A program made the translations under genes and the position numbers. The notes under the pieces were generated by a model. The model had not been told where the DNA came from. It made no database searches and saw nothing but the letters and a program-made list of their open reading frames with translations. From Saccharum officinarum (taxonomy: Eukaryota; Streptophyta; Magnoliopsida; Poales; Poaceae), in NCBI GenBank assembly GCA_020631735.1, contig CM036168.1, positions 99,056,932 through 99,120,931 of the forward strand: 64,000 nt of DNA, written 5' to 3'. Positions 48,956 to 59,581 of the stretch are shown in pieces; the first letter of the stretch is position 1, and every line of letters starts with the position of its first letter.

Positions 48956-51636
48956 AAGCCCCGACGCTAGGCTGGAGGCGCGCTCTGTCGACCCCCAAGA
49001 GGTCGAGGGTCTGAGAGTAGATGATGTTGAGGCTGCTTCCGCCGTCCATGAGGACCTTGGTGAGGCGTGTGTTGGCGATGATGGGGTCAACGACGAGTGG
49101 ATAGACCCCCGGGTTGGGGACGTAGTCTGGGTGGTCATCACGGTCGAAAGTGATGGCCACCGCAGACCATTCAAGGAAACGGGGTACTGCCGATTGTACG
49201 GAGAAGACCTCGCGCCGCTCTCGCTTGCGCTGGCGCGCAGAGAGGCAGGTCGAAGGGCCCCCGTAAATCATGTAGCAGTCGCGGATCTCGGGGAATTCCC
49301 CGTCCTTGTCGCCACCCTTAGGGTCCTCCTCCTTGTCGTCCTTCTTGGCGCCGGCACCCCCGAAGTACCTGCGCAGCATGTGACAATCCTCGAGGTTATG
49401 GTTAGTGAGTCCCTTGTGGTAGGGACACGGCTCTTTGAGCATTTTGTCGAAGACGCCCCCGCCGGGGGGCCTCGAGGTTTCTTGTGCTCGGCAGCAGCGA
49501 CGAGCTCGTCGGCCGGGGCCTCGAGCTTGCCCTGCTGGCCTTTCTTCTTCTTGCGGTTGTTTCTCTTGGGCCTCGGGTGGAACTCGCGGGGTCGTCGACC
49601 TTCTGCTCCCCCCTTGCGGCTCACCGCCAAAGATTGCACCAACCGCCTCCTCGCCGGCGGCGAAGTTGGTGACGATGTCCATCAATCCGTTGGCAGTGAG
49701 TGGGGTGTTACGGCCCAACTCCCGGACCAACTCCTTACAGGTGGTACCGGAGAGGAAAGCCGTAATCACGTCGGAGTCGGTGATGTTGGGGAGCTCGGTA
49801 CGCTGCCGGGAGAAGCGCCGGATGTAGTCCCGGAGGGACTCATCTGGTTTCTGCTTACAGCTCCGGAGGTCCCACGAGTTGCCGGGGCGCACGTAGGTCC
49901 CTTTGAAATTTCCCTCGAACACCCTCACGAGATCGTCCCAGTCATGGATCTGCCAAGGTGGGAGATCCTCGAGCCAGGCTCGGGCGGTGTCGGAGAGGAA
50001 CAGGGGGAGTTGTCAAATGATGACCCGGTCGTCGGTGGCCCCGCCCAACTGACACGCTAAGCGGAAATCGGCGAGCCAAAGTTCGGGTTTGGTCTCGCCG
50101 TTATACTTGGTGAGAGTCGTGGGGGACGGAACCGAGCCGGGGGCACCATCGCACGGATAGCCTTACTGAACACCCGGGGACCCGGGGGTTCGGGTGAAGG
50201 GCTACGATCTTCCGAGCTGTCGTAGCGTCCGCCCCTGTGGACGTGGTAGCCTCGAGACACACCGTCACCGTGTTTGCGTGTACGACGCTCGACGATGTTG
50301 CCACGGGTGTCTCGAGGCTCGGGGTCATTGGTGATGGGCTCAGGGGCAGGTGCTACCTGGTTTCGCCGGGCAGGCTCGGGATGAACCGAGGCTTCCTTCT
50401 CCTGCCGGGAAGGCTTGAGGGTCCGCTTCGAGGCTGCTTCGCGCCACCTCGAGGCAGAACTCTCGGCCTGCTGCATGGCGGCAGTCTCGAGGAGTCCTCG
50501 GATTTCATCTCGAGCCCGACGGGCGTCAGGGTTTGACGGCTCGGGCATGTTGCGTAGGAGCATGGCGGCGGCGACAACGTTCTTGCTGGCTCGAGCGAAA
50601 ACCGGGGGGTCGACCGCCCGGTCCTCGTCGATGCGACGATTGACGTCGCGAGCCCTCTCACGAGCTCTCCCGCCAAATGCGTGTTCCGCACGCTCACGCT
50701 CGAGGGTTTGCTGGAGAAGATCCAGGTTTTCGCGTTCCTCGTCAAGCTGGTCCTGCAACTCGCGAATCTGTTCGAGCTGCGCTCCTTGATCCGCAAGGAA
50801 CTGAGGCTCGTTTCGCTCGGCAGGAAGCTCGACATGAGGGGCGTGTGCCTTTCTTCGACCAGCTCTTCGTCCTCTGATTCCGAGGTGCTTTCAACGTCGA
50901 TGTTGAAGCACTCGCGAGTCGGATCATAGGTGTCGTCAGCCGAGTCGGGGTCAGGTGCGCCAAAGTAGTAATATGACGGGGGAATGTGTGGCCGTTGCCA
51001 ACCATCACCGAGGTGGTGACGTGGAGAAGCAGTCACACGAGGTTCTGTTTCCGGTGTCTCCGTAGAGTCCCGATAATCAGAAGCCGGCGTGGACGCAACG
51101 AGGTCCAGAGTGGAGCGTAGATGGTGCCCGGGGAGTTCCTCATAAGCACTCATGCGAGTGCTCACGGAGGATGCATACACCCGGGCGACCGAGTCTAGTC
51201 CAAACGGGAATGGTGATGGGGACGTCGCTGCCCGTGGCGAAATAGATGCTACGGACAGTGGTGTCTCACCGGACGGGGGAGCGGTGGGATTCCTCGTCGG
51301 CACGCCACCCTCAGCCAGGCTCGTCCTTCCCAAATCTTCCAAAAGGAGATCTAGGCTGGCGCCTGTCTGGGGGGTACCGGACCGGGGGATCCCATCGCCC
51401 TCCGTCAGGTGGAGACGGTGGTTGTACCGGGCTCGCCGTCGCCGGGCGGCCCGCGACCGCCTGGAGCGACGGTGCCGGTTGACTGCTCCCCCGGGCTGGG
51501 AGAGCTCGTAATCTTCGTCGGTTGGGTGCCTGGGTGGGAGTAGGACCATGTCGTAGCCAGAGCCGAGCGACATGAACTCCAAACTCCCAAACCAGATCAC
51601 CGTACCCAACGGGATCGGGCGTTCGGGGTTAGCCAT
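48956..51636 (-). pseudogene. Element B gag and protease
   Basis: The start is the ATG at 51634-51636, about 40 bases after the primer site, giving MANPERPIPLGTVIWFG. An acidic, serine-rich N-terminus leads to a coiled coil (REQLDEERENLDLLQQ type, about 50650-50760), an Arg/Pro-rich linker, the gag core (DDLVRVFEGNFKGTY, LRDYIRRFSRQRTELPNI), a CX2HX5HX4C zinc knuckle (CPYHKGLTNHNLEDC, about 49390-49434), and a retroviral-type protease with LMDGGSSLNIIY (about 49030). Breaks: a frameshift near 50835, another near 50145, TGA near 50013 where related gags have Trp, and a frameshift near 48955. Gag would package the RNA of B and of related elements. Confidence 0.88.
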
Positions 51637-51677
51637 CCAGGAAGAACGGCGACAAAGCGACGTTTGCACGCAGTGCT

Positions 51678-51695
51678 CCCCTACCTGGCGCGCCA
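51678..51695 (-). other. Primer binding site of element B
   Basis: The minus strand reads TGGCGCGCCAGGTAGGGG, two bases after the 5' LTR end. The TGGCGC start is usual for this lineage; I cannot name the tRNA with certainty. Confidence 0.75.
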
Positions 51696-51993
51696 ACTGT
51701 CGGTGTTCGGACCGAGGGGGTCCTAAACCAACGAGTAAATGCTACGTGACTCTTTCCTGGATGGTGATGCAAGGAGAACACATGGGGGTTTATCCTGGTT
51801 CGGGCAAAAGAAGGCCCTACGTCCAGCGGGGAAGAGAGGTTTGTATTTCCTTGCACCGAGGTGCTCGTGTAGGGGTTACAAGCAGGCGAGAGAGGGTGTC
51901 GAGCCCAAGTCTCAAAGAGAAAAAGGAGAAAGATGGTTGCTTTGCGTTTTTTCCGTGATGCTTCCGCCCCTCTATTCGTCGCCCTGGCCTGTC

Positions 51994-52001
51994 CTTTTAT
52001 A
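51994..52001 (-). promoter_or_regulatory. TATA box in the 5' LTR of B
   Basis: The minus strand reads CCCTATAAAAGGAC around this site. It lies about 300 bases from the LTR end and upstream of gag, a sensible U3/R position. Confidence 0.75.
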
Positions 52002-52483
52002 GGGCGAGAGGAGGCCAAGTCGAGGGGAGCCTTGAGGCGATGCTTCGTCGATTCCTGTTGAGTTGACTGTAGCGACGTGGCTTTGGGATGGCCGGCCATC
52101 CCTGGGTACCCTGACGTGGTGCGGGACAAGAGGGTGAAATGACCCAGAGCGCCACGCCATACCGTCCTTCGAGCTAAGTCGAGCGTCGGGGCCGGGTCGA
52201 GGCCGGGTCGAGGTCGGATGGATAAGGCCGAATCCCTGGTATCGCGGGGGACGGACCTTGTCTTATCCTCCCTCGAGGGTGATTGATGGTGAATAGTGCG
52301 CGGTAAGGTGGATACAGTGACGGCTTTCACCTCCCATCACGGGATGGGCGGTAAAACAGTGAGACTTGACGTGGGTATTGTTCCCGCGTTGACCCATGCC
52401 GTAGCCATGCGGTCGGTGGTAGTAGGTAACCGCATTGAATGCTATGGCTTTTGTCCTGGGTAGGTAAAGAAAGGGTGTCGAGG

Positions 52484-52716
52484 AGCCGGGTGCGGTCGAG
52501 GCGCCCCGTCGAGCGGGCCTCGTACGAGTCGGAGCCGGGGCGCGGTCGAGGCGCCCATCGAGCGGGCCTCGTACGAGTCGGAGCCGGGGCACGGTCGAGG
52601 CGCCCCGTCGAGCGGGCCTCGTACGAGTCGGAGCCGGGGCGTGGTCGAGGCGCCCCGTCGAGCGGGCCTCGTACGAGTCGGAGCCGGGGCGCGGTCGAGG
52701 CCCCTGTCGAGCGCGG
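52484..52716. repeat. 50-bp minisatellite in the 5' LTR of B, about 4.7 units
   Basis: Units start at 52484, 52533, 52582 and 52632, with a partial unit from 52682. The first two are 49 bp because of one-base gaps. There is one unit fewer than in the other LTR of the same element. Confidence 0.95.
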
Positions 52717-53907
52717 CTATCTTCCAGTGTGTTTCGGTTATGTTAGTGTTTTGGCGATAGGTGTGGGTACCCCCATACTGTTGGTACCGACACATGTTGA
52801 ACGTAGTCTAACACTTAGTTGGCCAGATAAGCCGTTCGACCGCGAAGCCGAGTAATATGTTTAGGCGGGAATCGAATGGTAGGTTGCTTCTTGGAGGAGA
52901 GAAAGGATGTGCTTGGACATTGGCGTGAGACCAAGGGGGGTTAGAGTCCCTATCACCTGGAAGAGTGTCACCCTTGGGGTCGCGACATCATTCGGACCCG
53001 CGATTCCTGAATCATATGAAAAGGTGGCCTGTGCGACCCTGGCAGGGGTCTGCACGGTGAGTGTTAGAAATACCCCTCCAGCTGGATAGGAATTCGATTC
53101 GAATCGCCGTCGCTCCCGGTTAGTGAGCACTTGACTTGAGCAGCGGCAACGTCGATTCCATTAAATTGAACGGATGATTAATTGGATCACGATGGAAAGG
53201 TTGCCTCAATTTATACCTGCTATGGTTAATATTGTTTGCTCCTAATAAAGTGAGTGCTCTAGTACAGGTTCTAATATAGATGATAGGTTAATGATAATTA
53301 ACTTGATGCTTAAGCATTAATGATTACTTATCCATATTAAGCTTTTATGCAAAATGTTGTCAAGCTAGCCCCACTTCATATCAGCCTTGCATGATCCTTG
53401 GTGTCACTTTATTTCTGGTTTTTGACGGGTAAGTCTAGCTGAGTACCTTCTTGTACTCAGGGTTTTATCCCCACTTGTTGCAGGTTGTGAAGTATCATGG
53501 CTACTGCAAGAGTTGGTTGGCTCCTGCCTTGTGGCAGAGTGTGATCATGGGCATGATCCTTCTTATTTACCTTATCTCTAATGCTTTTGTTGGAAGTCGA
53601 CCTTGGTACTGGCATGTATTTGAAATAAGGGTGTTGTTAGTTTCAAATTACTTTGCGTCCGCTACTTTTTGAACTTAAGTTGTAATAACTATGTTGAACT
53701 CCGATGTATATTGAATTACTTGTGAAATGTTGTAACATGTGACTTGTTATGTTGAATCACTACGATCTTGGCTGGTATGTTGGTTGGTTTGAAATCCCTC
53801 GTGATTTCATGGACTACCAGAGTTATATGGGCTCAAGTGCGAGAATTTGATCACTTCGGTGATTATTTTTGTACTTGTGCTCTTATAATTTGGACGGTTC
53901 TGTTACA

Positions 53908-53990
53908 CATAGGATAGAGGTGGACCTTTCAATCTGGGGTTCACATCTAATGACTTGGCCTGATGGGTGGGTCACTTGGACATATCTAGG
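53908..53990 (-). pseudogene. T1 protease C-terminal scrap
   Basis: The minus strand encodes RYVQVTHPSGQVIRCEPQIE, the end of a gypsy protease. It runs in frame through catag into the pol sequence at 33594. This is the part of T1 upstream of solo LTR A. It is cut after 83 bases by a B-type LTR. Confidence 0.88.
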
Positions 53991-54174
53991 TGTCGGTGTT
54001 CGGACCGAGGGGGTCCTAAACCAACGAGTAAATGCTACGTGACTCTTTCCTGGATGGTGATGCAAGGAGAACACACGGGGTTTATCCTGGTTGGCAAAAG
54101 AAGCCCTACGTCCAGCGGGGAAGAGAGTTGTATTTCCTTGCACCGAGGTGCTCGTGTAGGGGTTACAAGCAGGC
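53991..54174. repeat. Start of another B-family LTR, cut by the gap
   Basis: It begins TGTCGGTGTTCGGACC like the LTRs of B and matches 51698-51890, but with several small deletions near the gap. The preceding ctagg (53986-53990) is the likely left target duplication. Whether it is a solo LTR or a whole second element cannot be seen. Confidence 0.88.
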
Positions 54175-54274
54175 NNNNNNNNNNNNNNNNNNNNNNNNNN
54201 NNNNNNNNNNNNNNNNNNNNNNNNNNNNNNNNNNNNNNNNNNNNNNNNNNNNNNNNNNNNNNNNNNNNNNNNNN
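54175..54274. other. Assembly gap of 100 N
   Basis: The gap has a B-type LTR on its left and the inside of a different LTR on its right, so both contigs end in repeats. True distance and orientation are unknown. Confidence 0.99.
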
Positions 54275-54899
54275 ACTAGCTAACTACACAAGCAAACTAG
54301 TTACAAGAGCAACTACACAAGCACAAGTATATGAAAGTAAATACAAGCTTGTGAATCGAAAGCAAAACACCGAGAAGATGTACACAATGTTGACACGGCG
54401 GTTTTTCACCGAGGTTCACTTGTTGCCACCAAAGCTAGTCCCCGTTGTGGCGATACACCCACTTGATGGATCACGAGCTAATTGACTATCAAGAGTCAAA
54501 CCCTCAGCGGGTGCCGCACATCCACTCTCAAGATGGGGATCCTCCAAGCCACGAGCTTTACTAGAGTTGCTCTTCGCGATCCCCGCGGGGTGAGCACAAT
54601 CCCCCTCACAAATCCTCCTCCGGAGCCACGCACAATCTCCACGCGTGCTTCAACGGAGTCGCAGCCAACAAGCCGTCTAGGAGGTGTGCAACCTCCAAGA
54701 GTAAACAAGCACCACCGCTTGCAACACGATCACCTATAGTGCCACTCGATGCAATCCTCTCGATGACGCACTAGAAATCTCTCACTCGATCCGATGAACA
54801 CTATCAAGCATGAGTGAGTTAGAGGGCTTCCAAGCACTACCACACAAGTCACAAAGACTATAGTGTGCTCAGCTATCGGCCACAGCCGACCAAGGCCTC

Positions 54900-54907
54900 T
54901 ATTTATA
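54900..54907 (-). promoter_or_regulatory. TATA box in the 3' LTR of the gag-only element
   Basis: The minus strand reads GGTTATAAATAGAGGCC, with TATAAATA at these positions. It lies about 50 bases downstream of the CG-rich repeat cluster. The match in the other LTR is at 62717-62724. Confidence 0.7.
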
Positions 54908-54957
54908 ACCCACAGTCAAATAGAGCCGTTACCCCTTCACTGGGTAAATTTCGGGAC

Positions 54958-55433
54958 GACCGGACGCGCCGGTCGTAACTGACCGGACGCGCTCAGCCGC
55001 GTCCGATGCTCCAACGGTCACTGACCCCACGGTCAAAACAACGACCGGACGCGCTTCTCAAAACGACCGGACGCGCCGGTCCCGATGACCGGACGCGCTG
55101 GTCCCTGACCGGACGCGCTGGTCGCTCAACGGCTATCCTGCGAAACAATGACCGGACGCGCTCCTCGCAACGACCGGACGCGACAGTACCCGCGTCCGGT
55201 GTGAGTCCAGTAAGCTCCTTTGATGATCGGACGCGTCCGATCATGTATGACCGGACGCGCCTCGCGTCCGATGTCCTCTGCGACCTCCGTTCCTTCTGGC
55301 GGAAGACCGGACGCGCCGGTCCGCTAGTGATCGGACGCGCCGGTAGCAACCCTAGCCCGCGCCTGCTGTACTGACCGGACGCGCCGGTCATACCGAGACC
55401 GCGTCCGGTGCAGCGTCCGGTGCAGCGTCCGAT
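54958..55433. repeat. Cluster of CGGACGCG repeats in the 3' LTR
   Basis: Thirteen CGGACGCG octamers, mostly as GACCGGACGCG, and five CGCGTCCG in inverse orientation (one shared as a palindrome). Some form GACCGGACGCGCCGGTC dyads. Spacing is irregular, so it is not a simple tandem repeat. It stands out as a CpG-dense block in an AT-rich element. Confidence 0.92.
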
Positions 55434-56279
55434 CACCTCTGTGACTTCCGTTCGCCTCCGTTTCTTTCCGACTTCAGGCGCAATAGAAAGTAGGCTTTTC
55501 ACTTCTCCAAAAAGCGCCGAATCCCGCCTCGCAAGCTCGGCGGGAGGGAGAGAGGAACCCAAACCCTCTCTACCGCTTAAACTCCACCGCCTTCGCAAAT
55601 GTGCTAACACCACCAAGTGTACACCACCATGTGCATGGTGTTAGCATTTCACAATCATTTTACCGAAGGAGTTAACCACTCAACTTGCCACGCCACTCGA
55701 TCCTAGCAACGATGCATAGTTAGATCACACGAGTGGCACTAGATGACCGATATGCAAACAAGTTTGCCCCTCTTGATAGTACGGCCATCTATCCTAAACC
55801 CGGTCATAAACTTCTCTACACACCTATGACCGGTGAAATGGAAATGCCCTAGGTTATACCTTTGCCTTGCGCATTCCACTCCATCTCCTCCGACGTTGAT
55901 GCAACACATGCACCAACCATATCACAAATGATATGATCCACTTCACATCATCATGTGACCTTGGTCCATCGATCTTGACCTCACTTGCTCTTCACCGTTG
56001 CCTCGGTCCATCGGCGCCAAGTCTTGCTCAAGCTTCACCACCTCGCGGTCCATCGCTCCAAAGCCTCCGACTTGCCCTTCACACTTGCAACCGGTCCGTC
56101 GAGCCAAGCCTCATCTTGATCTTTGCCATCATGGCCACATGACTCCATGTCATGTCTCATATGCAATGAGCTCCTCCAAGGCACAATCATCTGTGGACTA
56201 ATTCTCTGTGTATCTCACATAAACACAATTAGTCCACCTAAGTTGTCACTCAATTACCAAAACCAAACTTGGGCTTTCA

Positions 56280-56293
56280 ATCTCCCCCTTTTT
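56280..56293 (-). other. Polypurine tract of the gag-only element
   Basis: The minus strand reads AAAAAGGGGGAGAT, directly before the LTR start TGAAAGCC. Confidence 0.88.
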
Positions 56294-59200
56294 GGTAATT
56301 GATGACAACTCTACAAAGATATGGAAATTAAGTTCTTTTGGACTTTATGCCACTTATCCAACATTTAAGCTCTATGTTAGGATTTGGATAAGCACCATAA
56401 AATCCGACTTGGTAGTGATAACTCTCCCTACATATGTGCTCAAATGGTTTGGTTTCAAGCTTGCACATATGCATAGATATGAAATTTGTGGGAGGGTTAG
56501 CACTACTAAGTGATGCTAAGGTGTATAGAATAAACCTTTGTAGTTCGATACCATTTGATAGCTCGATACCATTTGAAAATCACAAGTTTGCCATCATCCT
56601 TAGCATCATGAGTAGCTAGACATCAAAAACACTAGAAACCCCGTGAGATCAACATTATAAGCAAGGTTCTAGTTTTTCATGATAAACACAAGTCTAGCTA
56701 TCATCCTATGCATGCTAGTTATCATATCATCATTCAAGTTCTATAACTAGCAAACATCATACAAGTAAGCATGTTAAATATAAAAACTTATGCAATGCTA
56801 GCAAGCACATGAATATGCACAAGTCAAATGCAACCAATCAATGTTCATGAGCTTGCTCCCCCTACTTATGTGCTTCTCTTGTCCAAGAATTTTGATCCTT
56901 TTCTTTTCTTCATTGTTGCTCCCTCTTTGTCCATTTCCATGTCCAAACTCATTCCCAAACCTCTTTCTCTTGGTGTATTGATATATCTTTGTTCTAACTT
57001 CTCCCCCTTTGTCATCAATTTCCATAAAGGGTGTATTTCTCATTGATACAAAGGCTTGCATTGGGGTAGATGGTTGAGACTTGAATATTGCGTTGTTGAT
57101 GGGCATCACCTCACATGTTGGAATGACATTACTTGTATGTTGCTCTTGAGATACCACTTAGGATCTTTGACCTTGATACCATTAGGTGGGGCTCCTCCCC
57201 CTATGTCATAGCATGGGTCATTCACTTGATAATCTTGAGCTCTTGTGTGTGAGGGAACTTTCTTCATTTGATGATCACTTAAAGTTGAGGATCACTTGTG
57301 GAACCACCGTCTTGTATAAATGATATCATGTGTAGAAATACCATGAATAAGTGTGTGATACCAATTTGAAGAATCCTCTATCATGGAACCACTTGTAGGA
57401 TTTGTCAATATGATCTTTTCTTGAACATTGCTGTCTTTATGAGTACCACTTGTAGGATATCACTTGTAGATCATGATCTAGACACCATTTGTCAATACCA
57501 ATTGAAGAAATACTTTGAGTCTAGATACCATTTGAAACACCCTGGATATCCATTTTCATTGTTGTCTTGTGCTTGTACCCATATCATTGTCATGAGCTTC
57601 TAGTATGACTTGAACTAAGTTGATTTGCCTAAGATTCTAAGTCCGGTTTGATCCAATGACAAGCTTCTTCACTCCTCATACTAAGGGTTATCTTGCCAAT
57701 GTTGTACTTGTTACTTGTTAGCAATCCAAACTAGATCAAGTACTTGGGTTCACTAGCTCATGAGCAAATTCATATACATACCACTAGATCATTTAAATAA
57801 TTCAAGCAATAGTGGTAGGCTATGAATTTAAACATTTCATTTGTTATGCATGATCCTAGTAAGCATGTACTATATGCACTAATCGCATACTAGTAAGGGA
57901 TGAAATGATCATGCACATTGCAATGATACCTTTGTTATGTTGGAGTAGAGGATAGTCACATAGATTCCAATTCATTACTCCAATAGCAATGTGAAGTCCA
58001 ATTTATAAGCTTGGTGAAGACCAATCATTATAGAGAAATCCATCCTTCACCCATATGAAATGAGAACCACTAATAATCAAGTGCATTATCTCTTGTTGTG
58101 GTTGGCTTGCTTTTTCTCTTTGATCAATGCTTGCATCAGAGAAGTACTTATGATTCCAATTTTATAACTATGACTAGCTCTCTTTTGGGTGTAGCTTGCT
58201 TTTCTTGATCAACCCTATTGATTGCTTCAATTAAGCATCTCAAATGTCCCTTGAATTCATCACTTCCATGTTAGCCTTCCAAGCCGGTGCTTGGTTTACC
58301 CACCCATGGGCGGCAAGCCCCCTCAGCAGGGAGAAGTGACCTCTCTCCAAAGAACCATCCTTGACACTTACTTGAATTGCCTTTGATTGATTGATCTATG
58401 GACTTAACTTGATGAGTAACCTTGAATTATTCTTTAAGTCCTTTTCTTTCTACTAAATGATCTCCAATTATTACTAGAACTTGAACCTCATCTTCATCTT
58501 GAGTTTGATCTTCATTTTCAAATTTGAGTACCAAATTTGTACACTAAGTACATTCCACAATCAATGTCCTTGTACTCATTTCTTGTCATGCTTCTAGATC
58601 AATTCAAAACCAAACTTAGGTGCCTCAAACACTTATAAATATGTTTCCAACTTGAGGACCTTTCACTTAAAGTGACTCTAGATCAATCCAATAATTGTCA
58701 CTTTTCTGGCAGATTCTGTACCCTTCAAATAATAATTCATATCTCCCAATGTACAGATCCAAATGCCATAAAATTTGGTGGAGATGTGATTAACTAAGTC
58801 ATCTAGCAGCTGTAAAAATTTGAGATTCATTTGACATCTAGATTGCTACCAGATTTTAAATCTTCCACCACTGCTACATGCTGAAAACTGCTGCACTATA
58901 GCTGACAAGATGTACTCCAAAGCCGAAGCATCTCTTATTCAATTATCATGAAATTTATACAGCATCTCATATCATAAGTCTAGAGCATGCATACCAAATT
59001 TCAAGTCAATCCAATATGATTTAGTCACTCAAACTCAGACTTGATCTCAGCTAGCTCAGATTTTCAATAATGGACAGATTTCAATACATTGAGCTATACT
59101 TCACCAAATTGAATCAAACTTGAAACTAACTTGTTTGAACATTTTCATAAGACATATATCCATTCAATCCACTTAATAAATGTCATCTCATGAATTTATC

Positions 59201-59581
59201 CAACACAAATCAATCCAAATTTGATTGCTAGGCATTTAATCCATTCAATCATCTCATAGCAAGCAACATTGCATATATATATCCAATTCAATCAACTCAT
59301 ATGCACTCAAATAAAATGATCAACTAGAGATATACCTTGGTTGTCACATGATCATCCTTTTAGCAAGCTCCAACTCAAATATTTGCAAGCCATCAAATAT
59401 ATCCAATAAATCACCACAATCTTTAACATTGCACTTGTATGTTGTAGCACTTGGACTTCACTTATTTTGACTTGACATTGGGATAGAATATGCACTAAGC
59501 TTTAAAACTTGATTCAACATATGATGACCAATATGAATCCAAATGAATCAAGCCTCCAATGCCGATGGTACCTACAAACAA
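56294..59581 (-). other. Non-coding interior of the gag-only element
   Basis: 3.3 kb between gag and the 3' LTR, AT-rich, with stops in all frames. I looked for RT (YVDD-type), integrase and RNase H blocks on both strands and saw none. The longest ORF (56798-57157, minus) is unrecognised and not convincing. This is the space where pol would be. Confidence 0.7.

Larger units (their letters stand above)
38019..52792 (-). mobile_element. Complete Tat-lineage Ty3/gypsy element B (14.8 kb)
   Basis: A full-length element with two LTRs, a perfect 5-bp duplication catgt (38014-38018 and 52793-52797), a primer site, a polypurine tract and coding regions. The lineage follows from the second, archaeal-type RNase H between RNase H and integrase, the antisense accessory gene downstream of pol, tandem repeats before the 3' LTR, and the CTCGGGGGCTAC polypurine end. 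The LTRs differ by about eight substitutions, all transitions, over roughly 860 alignable bases outside the minisatellite. That suggests a recent insertion, and B is the youngest layer of this nest. Confidence 0.93.
51698..52792 (-). repeat. 5' LTR of element B
   Basis: 1095 bp, with the same ends as the 3' LTR. It is followed on the right by the duplication catgt (52793-52797). It carries the promoter for gag-pol. Confidence 0.95.
33600..53907 (+). mobile_element. Solo LTR A (5.5 kb), split by element B
   Basis: It starts TGTAACACCCC at 33600 and ends CTGTTACA at 53907, with catag on both sides (33595-33599 and 53908-53912), and T1 pol continues in frame across the pair. Without element B the LTR is 4419 plus 1110 bp. 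There is no gag, pol, primer site or internal TG-CA pair, so it is read as a solo LTR. Near 53425-53485 it carries GGGTAAGTCTAGCTGAGTAC and CAGGGTTT, as in Tekay/Del LTR ends. The part at 33600-35100 and 35850-38013 is AT-rich with no ORF. A GC-rich part at 35100-35830 holds overlapping ORFs (longest 35260-35793) that I do not recognise and do not call genes. It lies antisense to T1. Confidence 0.82.
54275..56279 (-). repeat. 3' LTR of the gag-only element (partial)
   Basis: On the minus strand it starts TGAAAGCCCAAG right after the polypurine tract. It aligns to 62089 onward with few substitutions but about a dozen one-base gaps. Most of these shorten the gap-side copy, as expected of a low-quality contig end. 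Confidence 0.92.

Noticed and set aside
48858..50060. Plus-strand ORF of 400 codons
   Set aside because: It is the antisense shadow of B gag-protease, which has clear domains on the minus strand.
55006..55616. Arg-rich ORFs with repeated DRTR and TGRAGP strings
   Set aside because: They are translations of the CGGACGCG repeat cluster on both strands inside an LTR upstream of the TATA box.
56294..59581. Degenerate pol in the gag-only element
   Set aside because: No RT, integrase or RNase H block was seen on either strand.
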